Positions 34,919 to 47,529 of a stretch of 64,000 bases of DNA are shown in pieces. The notes under the pieces are model-generated. The model did no database searches and was not told the DNA's origin. It was given only the letters and a program-made list of their open reading frames with translations. A program made the position numbers and the translations under genes. The stretch is from Cristatella mucedo (lineage: Eukaryota; Bryozoa; Phylactolaemata; Cristatellidae): positions 672,001 through 736,000 of the forward strand of contig WPIO01000103.1 of the NCBI GenBank assembly GCA_009760855.2, read 5' to 3'. The first letter of the stretch is position 1; every line of letters starts with the position of its first letter.

Positions 34919-35058
34919 CCTGGTTTGGTCCAGCGGTTTAGGTGTTCGACCGACCAAGGTTGTACTGAGGTCGTGGGCTCGAGCCCCGTGGCATATGTCA
35001 AGCGCTTGAATAGAGATTAAGTTCTCTTGGGGCTCTATACAAATTGATTATATATTTT
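34919..35058 (+). mobile_element. SINE-1
   Basis: CTGGTTTGGTCCAGCGGTTT head, GAGGTCGTGGGCTCGAGCCC B-box region, AAGCGCTTGAATAGAGATTA tail. Well preserved. Confidence 0.8.
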
Positions 35059-35274
35059 GTTTTATTGCACGAGTGAATGTGATGGAAGGGATTTGATTGC
35101 TATCTAGCCGTCGCAAATGGCTTGGGATTAGACAACAGGTGGGCGCCGCAACTGTGGATCGTCAGCCAAGCCTCAAGTCTTTCTCATTACAAGCATTGAG
35201 ACCAGCCAGCAGACATGTCAGCTACAAACGCTTATGGGCTGGGCAGTTGCCACAGGTAGGTACTACTACTACTA

Positions 35275-36605
35275 CAACTAATAATAATAATGATCTCGAT
35301 AAAGTGCCCTCAGAGAACTCAATCTCTTTCTAGGCGCTTTACATTTTCTGTAAAGAAAACGATATCGAATGGTAAGTGGTATCATGCTTGATAAACAACA
35401 CGGATAACATGGTTAAGCATGACGTGCAGAGGGTCAGCATGCAAGTGTGCTTATGGGCAGCATGCAACGGTGTCAGCACGCTTAAGCACATTAAGGACGA
35501 ATCGCAGGGACCCACTAAACGTTGTCATATATAGGTGCGTTGGTCAAGTCAGGGGATGATGCGACCCAAGTCGAGAGTGAGTTCCAGGATTTGGGAGCAT
35601 ACGAACTACATGCACTGTCTCCAAAGGAATTGAGGTTATTACGAGGTATAGCTAAACAGTTAGATTCCGAAAAGTGGGTGGTGCGATGCTTGGCCTGGTG
35701 GGGGAGTAGCTGATAGGTAGGCTGGAGCCAAATAATGAGTGACCTAAAAGTGTGCGACAAAACCTTGAAGTGATCCGAGAGCTTGACTGTCAGCCAGTGC
35801 AGATCGGCGAGAAGTGGTGTGACGTGGTAGCTGCGAAGCTCACAACAGACAAGCCTAGCTGCCGAGTTTTGCACCAGCTAAAGGTGCGTGATTGCACAGG
35901 CCGGTAGGCCAGCAAGCAGTGAGTTACAGAAGTCAAGACAGGATGTCAAAAATGCATGGAACAACTTGGATGTGGTATCCTTTTCTAAACAAGCCCGAAT
36001 TTGAGCAAGGATATCCAGCTGAAAGTTGGGAGACTTGACTGTGGAACTGATGTGGTCGTCTAACAAAAGGTCACTTTGGAACATGACACCTAGATTTCTT
36101 GCAGATTCAACAGGAGATGTATGCTGGAAGAGCCGGTTTTGAGCGTTAGCCTTTCTAATTTCTGAATCACACATGGTTTTCCCATAACTAGTAAGTTAGT
36201 TTTATCACTATTTAAGTTTAAAAAATTTGTTGCCACCCATGTGTGGATGTCATCAATACATGCAGCAAGTGAGTTGAGAGAATTCGTGTTGCTCGAAGGC
36301 TTTCAGGGATCAAAGCAAAGGTACAACTAAGTGTCATCCGCATAGAAGTGAAAGCCTAGATTGTGCTTGGCAATCACATCAGCAAGAGGCAGAGTATAAA
36401 CCGTGAAAAGAACCGGACCTAGCACGGAGCCCTGAGGTACTACATATTTCAGAGGTACTTCAGATGATCTTTATCTATTCACGTCAATACTCTGGAGTCT
36501 CCCACTGAGATAGGACCTGAACCACTGTAGAGCAGTGCCAGTGATGCCCAGGCGAGATGAGAGGCGCTCTAAAAGAACTTGGCGATCGATAGTGTCACCT
36601 TAGCA
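35275..36605 (-). mobile_element. LINE-B, reverse, about 1.3 kb
   Basis: From the ATT tail complement (35275-35290) through the stem-loop, the 3' UTR, the RT C-terminus (VTPLLADLHWLTVKL, TSCLDFCNSLLAGLPACAIT on the - strand) and the YADD region (complement GTCATCCGCATAG at about 36325-36340), to the DTIDR-like region near 36590. 5'-truncated before the RT start. Confidence 0.82.
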
Positions 36606-37024
36606 GAGTCACTCTGCTACCAAGGAAGGTGCCACAGGTAAGTACTTACCTATCCAGAGTCACTCTACTACCAGCCTTAATTCGGCTAGCTCTTAAACCA
36701 AGCAACGATCTGTTAATAAGAGCACGGGCTGTTTACCAGCTAAATAGCACGATCCACAGCAGCTCGCCGGGTCAAAGGTTAATCATTTAAGTCCCTGCCT
36801 TGTGCAGCCTGAAGTCGACGCCTTTGCTGAAGCCCTGATGCCTAGCCATTCGTAAGTAACCGAGCCAACCGTTGTTGTGTCGAGAGCTCTTGGTCTTAGT
36901 TGGCGATGCTCCTAATTTATTGCAGAGAGTGTATCATTTCATTAGAGTGCCTGTGGCTCGGACAAATAATGAAATCAGACAGCTTAACCTGGAGCTGTTA
37001 CCTTAGGGCTCGGGAGCGAGCATG
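36606..37024. other. Unassigned DNA
   Basis: Contains a small duplication (CAGAGTCACTCT at about 36604 and 36656, 52 bases apart). No gene recognised. Confidence 0.5.
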
Positions 37025-37165
37025 TAACCCATTTGCCCAGCGGTTGCAGCGCTCGCCTTTAAAGACCGATGTCAAGGTGTATTACTTTATCGACCTAGGT
37101 CATGCACTCGAGCCTTGTGGAAAATGTGAAGCGCCTGAATGGAGATTACATTCTAGATTAATTCT
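37025..37165 (+). mobile_element. SINE-1, degraded
   Basis: TTTGCCCAGCGGTTGCAGCG head, GCACTCGAGCC B-box region, GAAGCGCCTGAATGGAGATT tail. Confidence 0.6.
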
Positions 37166-37232
37166 ATGCTGTCGTTATTGCCTCGCTGAGAAATTGGCTG
37201 CAAAATCAAATCAACCACTTGATTGAAGTGGC

Positions 37233-37727
<495 letters not shown>

Positions 37728-38693
37728 CCTAGATACAGTGCATAAGCATTGCCCTCTCTACCTTTTCCCCTACCTCTCTTAACCGCTCCCAAGCAAGTAC
37801 TCTGCTCGGCGATCCCAACTGTAACTTGGCAAAGCGTGTCTCCAAACGTTCCGCAGGTTAAATCGACCCGATGAGACGCTCGATTCCCTCGCTGCCGTGC
37901 CTGCGGGAATGCAACCCCTACCCACCACTAGGGTGGTAATATCCAGGGCGGGTTCGAAGGTCAGCGCTCCGGATCGCAGCTCAGATTTCCTCGAATTGCC
38001 TGCCAGTTCGGCGGTACCGTTCGAATCGAATGGACGGCCAGCGAGGACGGGCTTGATCCTCAGTTTTCCTACACCCAGCATGGAGTCTGCAGACGCCGGT
38101 ATGTGACCTTTGAGATCGCGTACCTCGGTCGCGCCAGCTGTCGCTGCGGGCTTTGGCGACGCGAATTGAAGCGAGTGCTCTCTTGCGGCGGAGCGCTCCG
38201 CTCCTCCTCCGAGCAGCACAGCAGCGACGACGGATGGGACAGCGTTCGCCTTGGTCAAAACCCGCCGCCTGGAGGCGGGAGTAAATGCTAAGGTGCCTTC
38301 CCACCTGACTAGTGCGTTGCTGCGGTCCTTGGGCGTCTTTAAAGAAATGCATCAATGCTCAAAAGGCCGCCGCCCCCACCCCCCTGCTCAAAGGCCCGCC
38401 CCCGGCCGGCAGCGAATGACGCCTCGGTCGACTCGCCTCAGCGGGCGCATGCGATTCAAGTGAAGCACCCAGCATGTATGAAATGCATCTATTCGTACGC
38501 ACGCTATCCAGGACGACCCCGAGCTCGCAGATCTGACCTCGGTTTAGGCGCTTGCAGCGTTTCGCACTGACCTCCCCACCGTATCTTGGTTACTGCCCAC
38601 GACGCCAATTCGCCGCGAGCCGGCAACCTGGGGCGGGCAGTCTCTTTCGCCCGCTCCTACTTGAGTGTCCAACAGTGCTGCTGCGCTGGTTTG

Positions 38694-38829
38694 GTCCAGT
38701 GTTTAAGGTTCTCACTTTAACCAAGAAAGGTAAATGTATTAAATGACCGAGTCGTGGGCTAAAGACCCGTGGAATACGCGAAGGTACCTAAATAGAGATT
38801 AAGTTCTCTTAGGGCGCTATACAAATGAG

Positions 38830-38835
<6 letters not shown>
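38694..38835 (+). mobile_element. SINE-1 inserted in the GC-rich island
   Basis: GCTGGTTTGGTCCAGTGTTT head, a degraded B box, and an intact tail TAAATAGAGATTAAGTTCTC...GGGCGCTATACAAATGAG that leads directly into an AT microsatellite. Confidence 0.75.
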
Positions 38836-38869
<34 letters not shown>

Positions 38870-38890
38870 GTATGTATATATATACACGTA
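38830..38890. repeat. (AT)n microsatellite at SINE-1 tail
   Basis: TATATA repeats with a few ACAT and GTAT interruptions, starting exactly at the SINE tail end. Confidence 0.9.
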
Positions 38891-39607
38891 CATAAGGGCT
38901 CAGCATTTCGGGTTGTCTCCCCCTCCGTCTGTCCCACCTCCCAGCAGAGCTATCAGCTGGCCGAGGTCGAGGGTACCGCCGCCCCGGTGTATCGCTCGTG
39001 GCCACGGCTACGACGCGCTACTTCGCGCGACTTGAGGGCGGCAGCAGTAGCTATTCCATTGTAGCGACTCGTTGCTCGATGTTGAAATCGCGAGCGTACG
39101 CGCACACGTGACTCCTCTCGGCTTTGGGCCGCTGAGCGAGAGCGTTCGCTTTGAGTAACGATGCGGGTAGGATATTCGCGCTGGAATGCGCGCGAGCGAG
39201 CTTCATAGAAATCCGATCGTCGCCGCTGCAGCCAGCGCGAAGCGTCGCCGTACTCGTTGGTGGCACGAAGCAACGACGAACAGATGCAAAACGGCGTCGA
39301 CTTTTGATAACCGCTGCCGATCTGGGCAGTTCTTCGGCTTGCAGTGTGTGCGTTCGCCTCAGCAAATTTAGATTAGCTTGGGCGGTCCCCTTGGCGTGAC
39401 CTCCCGGTCTTGAATAGGCTAGCAACGCCAGCACGCACGAAGCGGCCGACAAACGAAGGAACTGCAGAGTCGAGCGGCGTATTATTTGCGGCGCCTCTCT
39501 TAGCGGCCGGCGGCTGCCAGTACGGTGGGAGGGTGATTAAGCACCTCGATCCTCATTAGGCATAGATTAAGAACCGCCGGTGATGTACAGGTGCAGAAAG
39601 AGAACGA

Positions 39608-39708
39608 ATATATATATATCAGTATATATATATATCTATATTTATCAGTATATATATATATATATATATCAGTATATATATATATATATCAGTATATATA
39701 TATATCAG

Positions 39709-39741
<33 letters not shown>

Positions 39742-39762
39742 TTATATATTTATATATATACA
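39608..39762. repeat. (AT)n with TATATCAG interruptions
   Basis: Repeated blocks of TATATATATATCAG; the ORFs read Tyr-Ile repeats and are artefacts. Confidence 0.92.
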
Positions 39763-39954
39763 GGACGAGAGTGATTCCAAAAAGAACCACCGCGCGTCGC
39801 GTTTCTTTGGGCAATGAGCAGTTAGGCGTCAAAGCGAAGCACCAGCGAGCGAGACGCTAGCAGACGGAGGGAGGGAGGGAGGGAAGCCAACTTCCGCCGG
39901 CGGCTTCTGGGCAGGAGAGGCGCCCATCTCGACGACGAGCACCTTCAGCATCGT

Positions 39955-39980
39955 ATTGGCGGCCGATTGGATTGGATTGG
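39955..39980 (-). promoter_or_regulatory. Array of four CCAAT boxes
   Basis: ATTGG occurs at 39955, 39966, 39971 and 39976, the last three in direct head-to-tail contact, flanked on both sides by GGCGGCCGAT. On the - strand these are CCAAT boxes of the kind bound by NF-Y in TATA-less promoters. The motif is a short one; function is inferred. Confidence 0.3.
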
Positions 39981-40720
39981 CGGCCGATCGCAAGGACAGG
40001 CTTCTAGGCGCAGACGACGTGCGGTCAAAACGAGCGCGCGAACTTTGACCGCCGAGCGCACGGGAGGAGAAACCGCGGCGTTGCGAGGACGGCTGCTGCA
40101 ACTCAATTAAAGAGGCACGGCAGGGGCTCGGTGGTCGGAAGTGGCCGCGTTAGAGCAACCGGGCGTTGCCCGGCGGCGCGCTAACGACGGCGCTCGCTCG
40201 CTGCTGTTCCCTGCCGTTCCCTTTACAGCCTGATCGACTAGCTAATGAGCTGCGAGGCGCGGCAATATTTAGCTAAGGGCGGAGCGGCGAGGCGAGCTTC
40301 GAACGGTTTCGCTCCGGTTCGCGAGCGCCGCTCTCTTTATCGGACCTCGAAAATCTTGCCGCTTCGGTCGGGACGGGTGAATAGATCCAGTTGATGTAGA
40401 CTTAATGCACGAAATACTTGGGTCCGCTGCGCAGCCCAGGCGAGCGCTCGACCGCCAGGCGACGCCAGAGTTGGAGGGGGGGTGGTGGCGACGCCCACGT
40501 CCACGCGTGCGGTCTGCTCAAGCTTTAGTAGCGGATCTCGGGTCTAGTGCCTTGGGCGGCGCGCCGAAGGCCGGAGAAGGATGGACGATCGCGCAGGGGA
40601 GTGAGAAAAGCGGAAAAGCGAAGGAGGAAATCCAGCAGCAGCAGCAACAGGAGCAGCAGCCGCCGTGCAGCTCCTAGCGCCGGGGCATGAGCGCCGAATC
40701 CATCCGTAGTGGGCGGTCGT

Positions 40721-41954
40721 ACTGATCAGTACTCGAATGCCGTATGCCGGCGCGCTGCGAATGTGTCCACTCAGTCATCAAGATGCGTCGTTTTTTTAAG
40801 ACCAAACTCGATCAAACCCTCAAACGACCCTTGCCCCGCTGCTACAGAGGTCCAAGGGTTACCGGCACGTGAGAGGATGGTGCTGGCTGGGTAGTAGGTA
40901 CCTGGGCTCCAGTGACCCGAGGCTTGACCTCGTGACCTTGACTCAGGTATTTATCATCCTTGCCCCAGACTCGGCATCGATTCGCTCAGTAATGACTCCT
41001 GCCGAATACTTTGTTGAGCTTACGATTGTGCCCTAGAAGCTGGGGCTGTAATATACTCAGCTAGCCCACATTGAAGCCGCTCTCGGATTTGACGCCTTCA
41101 GTCTAAACCCTCTTCACAATCTGGTTGCTGACCTATAGCCCAGTACGGCCCACTCTGTCCATTGACTCGACCTCCGCGATCCAGCAGGGAGCACGCCAAA
41201 GTTTACTGGCAAGCCATCAACGTGAGCAGATCTCTGCTCCCAACGCAGTCGCAGCAGTGCATCTACGAGCTTGACGCCGTTGAGATCTTATCGATAGGCT
41301 TTAAATAGCCTGAGGTTAGGTTAGTCTTTCACTCGCCATTTCTGCGTCACTGTGGAGTTGTGAACCCTACTGACATAAGCTCTTCACACCTAACAGTCGG
41401 TCCATTCTCGAAAGGAATGGCAGGCCATTTAGTCGGCACCAGCTGGAAGAAACCGGCTGCACTTTACTCCTATGTATCCTAAGAAGACCACTCGCAAAAC
41501 TAGGCTGAACAAATGTTGCAGCGATATTCAACAGCTGACAATGCAATGACACTTTAACCTTTAGCTGATCGATGGGCAAAATTTCTCCCGACGGTCTGGA
41601 ATTTCAGAGTAGGTCGATTGAAAGAGGTGGCAGACTGAGTCGTCGAGCTGTGGCTGGAGAGAATGGGATTTGAGCTGCGGATTTGAGCCACCGACCAAAT
41701 AGGAGTGGTTTTCGCTTATGAGCAGCTGCGGAGAAGAGCGAGTGAGGCGGCCGATGATCCGCCGCGAAGGTCGGCTGCACTGCTCGGGCCTGCGCAGAGC
41801 GGCCGACCTACGCCGGTGTCGGTGCTGCGTCGGCAAAGAATGCTCAGCTAGCCAAACGCCTGATCGCCTGCCACCGGACGTAACCTAGTCCTAGCAAATA
41901 GTTAAAAGATCTCGCATCGTTTTGTTGGGCTTGGCTCATGGATCATTCTAGAGA
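40721..41954. other. Unassigned DNA right of the GC-rich island
   Basis: No gene or repeat family was recognised. Confidence 0.5.
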
Positions 41955-42244
41955 CAGGCAATGCTAAAATGGTATAGTGCCAACAGAGAAATCAATCTGT
42001 TAATAGGCATTTTACATGAGATTTAAAGGAAGCATGATAAAATGGTTAGTGATAATGTACACATTAGTGATAACATGCATAATGTCAACAAGTATAGAAT
42101 AGCTAGAGGTTGCAAGCACATTATCTACATATAGATGTGGCTACTGGTAACACGCACAGTGTCAACCCACATAGGCACCTATAGGACGAATCGCAAGGAC
42201 CAACCTAATGCTGTCAAAAACGGGTGCGTTTTTTGCTTCGTTTT

Positions 42245-42430
42245 TAACTTCGTATAGGCTCACTAGGTAAGGCGGTTGCTTGTCACGACGTCGCCCCCGA
42301 GGTCGTGAGTTCGAATCATGTGGTGGGCGATCCTTTATCGCCGCTTCAAGCGGTGGTGATAGCCGTCAAGGCTCTTCTGTCGCTATACAAAAAGAGGCTG
42401 TTAAATCAGCTTGCATTCATTTATTTAGTC
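42245..42430 (+). mobile_element. SINE-2 nested in LINE-B
   Basis: GGCTCACTAGGTAAGGCGGT head, CACGACGTCGCCCCCGAGGT hairpin (one arm mutated), GAGTTCGAATC B-box variant, then GGTGATAGCCGTCAAGGCTC and ATTTATTTA. It splits the 3' UTR from the RT C-terminus of the surrounding LINE-B. Confidence 0.8.
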
Positions 42431-42827
42431 TGGGGACATCGTGTCGTCAGTTGGGAGTGAGTTCTAGGCTTTAGAAGCTTACGAACTAAAGGTAGGCTTT
42501 CCATTGGATGTTAAGTTGGCTCGAGGCAGAGCTATGCGATTTGAGTCAGGAAAGCGAGTGATACGATACCGAACTTTTATGAGGAGCAGCTCTGGTCGGT
42601 GGGCTGGAGCCATAGAATGAAGGGACCTAAAAGTGAGTGACAGAACCTTAAATTCGATATGCTGCTTGATTGGGAGCCAGTGCAAGTTCGGCGAGAATGG
42701 GTATGATGTGGCAGCTGCGACTCTAACGACAGACGAGCCTAGCTGTAGAGTTTTGAAACTGCTGTAACCTGCCAATTGCAGAGGCCGGTAGACCAGCAAG
42801 CAGCAAATCACTGATTTCGAGACGAGA

Positions 42828-43110
42828 TTTAAAAAATTCACAAACACGCCTATTTAGGACAGCATTTAGTGGGTCCCTGTGATTCGTCCTTCATATGCTT
42901 ATGCGTGCTGGTACTGTGCATGCTGCCACTAACCACATTTGCATGCTGACCCTGTGCATGGCACCCCTAACCATGTTATTCATGTTTATCAAGCATGATA
43001 TTACTCACCATTCAATCGCGCTTCCCTTTGCAGCAAATGTAAAGCGCCTAGAAAGAGATTAAGTTCTCTGAGGACGCTTTATCGAGTGCATCATTATTAT
43101 TATTATTACA
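42828..43110 (+). mobile_element. LINE-B 3' end nested in opposite orientation in LINE-B
   Basis: It starts at the last coding codons (ACACGCCTATTTAGGACAGC) and runs through the complete 3' UTR, the stem-loop (AAAGCGCC...GGACGCTTT) and the ATTATTATTATTA tail. The interrupted host resumes at 43111 with GACTAATTTTGATGTAGTAT. Confidence 0.8.
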
Positions 43111-44397
43111 GACTAATTTTGATGTAGTATCCCTGCAAAGCAGACACAAATTACAGCAATGTTATGTAGCTGCCGTAGGCAGACTTGATTGTGGAGCTAA
43201 TGTGGTCGTCTCGTGATCGGATCGGTCACTTTGGAACACGACAACTAGGTTTCTTGCAGATGTTACAGCAGGTATGCTGGCTGAGTAAAGAAGATTTTAA
43301 TCGTCATTCAATTTAAGAAAATTTGCTGCCATCCACGTGCGGATTTCATCAATACATCGAGCAGGGGAGTTGAGAGAATTCGACGCGATGGAGGGATGGG
43401 AGGGGTCAAAGTGCAAACAACATGGCTGTGTATCCTCTTCATATACATGAAGGCCTAGATTGTGCCTGGCAATCACACCGGCAAGACGGAGAGCATAAAT
43501 TGGGGAAGTAAAGGAACCAAGCACCAAGTTCTGGATTACACAGTTCTTGAGTGGTTTCTCGGATGATCTTGCTCCGTTCACACACAGCTGTATATACTCT
43601 GGAATATCTTGCTGATATGTAGAACCTCAGCCATTATGTTGCAGTACCTATGATTCCTACGCGAGATGTAAATCTCTGGACAAATACTTAGTTATCAATA
43701 GTATCGGACGATGCAGAATGATCGAGCGAAATGAGCAGAGAGACTTTACTTAAATATGTATTCCCCAAAAGTTCGTATTGCACTCGAAACAATACTGAAT
43801 CTGTGGAGTGACAAGCACTAAAAACAGCTTGGATCTTACATTCTAGGTTAGAAGTTTCAATATAGGAGTTTAGTATTCTTCAAATACCCATTCCAGAGTC
43901 TTAGATAGGTACAACAATAGGGAGACTGAACAGAAACTGTTAAAGTTATTTTGATCTAGTGCTGCTTTCTTGATTACTGGCCTAAGAGTAGCTATTTTAA
44001 AATGGTCAGGGACATGACCTAAAGCTAAGGACATATTTACTTTGTTAGTTGTGCATGACAGAAGGTAATATATTTATCGTAGAAGTAGAGCAGCTGGAAT
44101 ATGGCCAAGAGGTCTAGTAGTCTTCTTTGACTTGAAGATTAATTTGAGGATGACGTCAATTGAGGCCGCCTTGAATAAAGACATAGAATATCTACACGGA
44201 ATACAGGGAGAGGAGTTCTGTGGTGATGTTACTTAGACAGGAGTCCAGTGAGGTTGCTGTTGCCTTAGCAATGGGCTCTCTGTCTAGCCTATCTTGTTTA
44301 CAAAGAAGGGCTCAGCTAGATCACCACAAGGATTAACAGGTCAGGAGCTAACTTGGGAGCGTTAAGGAGACGGTGGATGGTAGACATAGGAATTCCT

Positions 44398-44526
44398 AAT
44401 AATAATGATAATAATAATAATAACACACTTGATAAAGCGCCGTCAGAGAACTCAATCTCTTTTTAGGCGCTTTACATTTGCTGCAAAGAGAAACGCTATT
44501 GAATGGTGAGTAATATCATTACCTTG
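44398..44526 (-). mobile_element. LINE-B 3' end nested in the linker of LINE-B
   Basis: The AATAATAAT tail complement, then GCGCCGTCAGAGAACTCAAT...GGCGCTTTACATTTGC and the 3' UTR start. Host sequence on both sides (GACATAGGAA before, CATATTCTTGGGTTATGCAC after) is collinear with 11740-11790. Confidence 0.78.
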
Positions 44527-45400
44527 AGCATATTCTTGGGTTATGCACCTGTGATTCAACAATATTTTTACAGAAGCAAGACTTGGTCTTTACTGGGATC
44601 GATTAGTATGATCTAGAGTATTCCTTGTATGCTAGTCAATGCATAGTGAGTCGTGACCTTATTTATGATTTCTTAAGCTTGCTCTTAGTAGAAGTAGCTA
44701 GTTTAATGTTTGCGTTAAACCGTAATCCATTTGGGCGAGGGCGAACAATGGGCTTAGTCAGTGCGCCGATGTCAAGGAAATAATATTTAGCGATTCAAAA
44801 CTATTCGGGATATGGAGGAAGGCACACATCGTAGACTGATTTAGATCCGCATGTGGTCAAATGTGCAGAATTTGTGTTAGTATTAGGGAGGCAGGGCAGA
44901 CTGCGGTGGGAGAATGTGTTGATCGATATTGTGACCCTTGTTTGTAGTGGGGTTCGTGTACATGATCCAAAAATGAAAATGAGTCTGCCATTACACACAA
45001 TACGGTACTTAATTGGATAGCTAAGTCATCAAAATCAATTTTAAAGTCACCCATAATGGAGGAAGAGACGATATTTAGCCAAACCAGAACGCAGAACTGA
45101 AAAGAGATTAGAAAAATAAATCTGAAATAAAGGATTTGCTACCTGCTGAGAAATTAATTATTACTGCCACCATTGGCAACTCGTTTTCGGATGGAGTCAA
45201 GATAGGACATTCGAAAAACTGCTTTAATAGAACTACAGATCGGTTGAAACTGAAGGAGGCACGTGCATCAATTGTGTCTCCCCACCCGCTATTAATTGAT
45301 TTCGGAATATAAAAGAAAGAGATGTCTGTAAGGGTGGCGTCAATAAGGTCGGGCGGGTACATAGTCGGTTTCAGCCGGGGCTCGGTCAAATAAGGCAGGT

Positions 45401-46554
45401 CCGGAATTTCCTAGCGAATCCTGTCGCGTATAATTGAGAGTTTGGTGTACATTCAGCGGGGAGTTTGAGAGGCAAATTTTGAGATTGGCCGCTTGGGTTA
45501 CAGCCGGCCTGGTGAGTGCTAAGTGAGTGTGACATAGACCAGCGCTCGAGGGAGAGCGTGAGGGGAGGCGCGAGGGGAGACAATGCTGGAAATACTAAGC
45601 AAGCGTCCCTTTCCGCAACAGTGCTTGCTTTGAGCGGCGCTTCTTTTCGGAGAATATATATTCCCTATTCACGAAGCCTGGAAGAATGCAGCAGCAGCGG
45701 AAACCAGCGAAAACACGAGATGTAAATGGCTATGGCGAAGGTAGCTAGCAACGGTTGATGAATTGAGTCTGTATTATAGAACCAGTGCTCTCAGGAACGT
45801 TCACTCCAAAAAGGGTCTCGATTGGTCAAGATGGAAGTGCCGATTACTGTGCATCGCGGTGATCAAACGGACGCTGTAATAAATAAAGGGTGCGGCTACT
45901 CCTGAAACAGCTCATGTGTGCTTTTGCATACTTATCTACGCACGATACCTTGCACGGCATTAAACGTTGGCTATTAATTCCCTTGCAGCGAGTTGCAAAG
46001 CACCAGGGTGTAGACTCAGTTCCCTTGCAGGACTAACAAATGACGCATTATCTTTATTACTGCCACTAGATTTCAGCTCGTCAAGTAAGACGGTGAAAAG
46101 TTTGAATGAGAAAAACAGCTGATCCAGTCTAATTTCAGTTCCGTTTCCGGAAAATAAATATAGCACACAGCGAATCCAACAAAATTGGTAAAACTAAGCA
46201 ACGCAGCATACATGAAAAGCTTATAGTTAACCCAAATATTTTCCGGATTTTGAATGTTTCACGCCGCTCTTAACCCACCAAAACACGTTCTCAACGTACC
46301 TGAGAGACGGAAGTAGAAAATGCCGAACGCTTGCTCATCATGCTGCAGCAATGTTGCCGTCGCGCCTTAAGCAGCATTGCTGCTGTGCACAAAAAAGAGA
46401 ACGATGATTTTTAATTGAAACTGCACAATATTTAATGAAGCTTGTTATCTTTTTATTCTACTGCACTTCAATATCTCATACTCAAGTAGTTGATTATTTA
46501 TTGCGCAGCAGCCGTTTTAGTACGGTCAAATGATGTAAAAAGAAGGAAAAATTT
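45401..46554. other. Unassigned DNA
   Basis: The first part may still hold decayed 5' LINE-B sequence. A decayed stem-loop-like tail (GCGAGTTGCAAAGCACC...) is at 45985-46050. No gene recognised. Confidence 0.45.
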
Positions 46555-46640
46555 GCAGCGAATGCAAAGCACCTAGAAAGAGATGGAGATCTCTGAGGGT
46601 GCTTTATCATGTGAATTATTATCATATTATTATTACTAAA
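46555..46640 (+). mobile_element. LINE-B tail fragment
   Basis: GCAGCGAATGCAAAGCACCT, AGAGATGGAGATCTCTGAGG, GTGCTTT, then an ATTATTAT tail. The inner stem is a perfect AGAGAtggagaTCTCT. Confidence 0.75.
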
Positions 46641-47033
46641 AAAATGGATTTGCGCAAAAATTGCAAAAGGGGATCGTAGTGTGAAGAGCGCACGTTGTTG
46701 AAATGCTGAGGACATCCTTAAAAAAAACTTTTCTTCAGACCTCAGTCCTGCGAATTTATAGCGCATAATTTTATGTAATGATCCTGCATGCTATAAAAAG
46801 GTATTATGTAATAATTGATTGCTGAAAGGGTTATGTAATTGAGACGGACTCGCTAACTACTTTTAAAACTCAGCTTATAATAGAGCTTTAGTATGGATAA
46901 GAAGTCATTGCCAAGCATTGCCGCACGTGCCGGATTCGATGAACAAAGTAAAGCAAAGGGCTTAGGGCAAACCTAAAGCAAAGAGCTAAAACAAAGGGCT
47001 TAGGGCAAACCTAAACCTGCATGTACGTAGTAC
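46641..47033. other. Unassigned DNA
   Basis: Includes a short tandem duplication (AAAGGGCTTAGGGCAAACCT at about 46956 and 46994). Confidence 0.6.
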
Positions 47034-47215
47034 TCGGTGAGCCGTAATGGCTCACTAGGTAAGGCGGTTGCTTTTCACGACCTCATCACCGAGGTCGTGG
47101 TTTCGAATCCTGCGGTGGGCGATCCTTTATCGCCACTGCAAGCGGTGGTGGTAGCCGTAAAGGCTCTTCCGTCGCTATACAAAAAGAGGCTGCTAAATCA
47201 GCTAGCATTCTAGAA
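47034..47215 (+). mobile_element. SINE-2
   Basis: GGTGAGCCGTAATGGCTCAC head, CACGACCTCATCACCGAGGT hairpin, GTTTCGAATCC B-box variant, GGTGGTGGTAGCCGTAAAGG, end at AAATCAGCTAGCATTCTAG. It ends exactly where the GC-rich island begins. Confidence 0.8.
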
Positions 47216-47529
47216 TTCTAGCGCGAGGAAGCACTAGAGCGTGATTCCGGGCGCGCGTCCATGTGCGGACAGACTGCCGAAAAAACAGGAGCGCTCGCAA
47301 GCAGGAGACGCTCGAGAGCGAAACAGCGTATGCGACAGCGGAGTCGAGGTCGCGGCCGATCTGAGGGCTCGGCTCGCGCCGCGCCGAGCCGACGCGAGCG
47401 CCGGCGGCACAGCGCATCTAGCTGCCCGGAAGTGGCAGCTCGCCGCGCCGGCTTTGCTCGCGCGAGCGCTCTACGGCTCTGTCGCGTCGCGCAGCCAAAG
47501 GAGGCGGCGGCGACGTGGAGCTGTCGCCG

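Larger units (their letters stand above)
37780..40720. promoter_or_regulatory. GC- and CpG-rich island, possible promoter region
   Basis: About 2.9 kb of CpG-dense DNA inside an AT-rich intergenic field, interrupted by a SINE-1 and two AT microsatellites. All frames give Arg/Ala/Ser-rich ORFs, which is expected from composition, so none is called a gene. It contains four ATTGG (reverse CCAAT) boxes at 39955-39980. It could be the promoter of transporter copy 2 or of an unseen gene; no transcript feature proves either. Confidence 0.35.
41955..45400 (-). mobile_element. LINE-B, most complete copy, split by three nested insertions
   Basis: Read on the - strand from 45400 down: APE endonuclease (TEPRLKPTMYPPDLIDATLT at about 45388, GDFKIDFDD and HVHEPHYKQG at 45054-44930), the linker (44780-44527), RT (44397-43111), the RT C-terminus (42827-42431) and a decayed 3' UTR and stem-loop tail (42244-41955). 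The parts are collinear with the copy at 11290-13808. Three later insertions interrupt it: SINE-2 at 42245-42430, a sense LINE-B 3' end at 42828-43110, and a reverse LINE-B 3' end at 44398-44526. It is the only copy with a visible endonuclease. All frames are broken. Confidence 0.82.

Noticed and set aside
40405-40677. 90-codon ORF with a Gln repeat in the GC-rich island
   Set aside because: No homology recognised, composition-driven, stop soon after the CAG run; no splice or family support.
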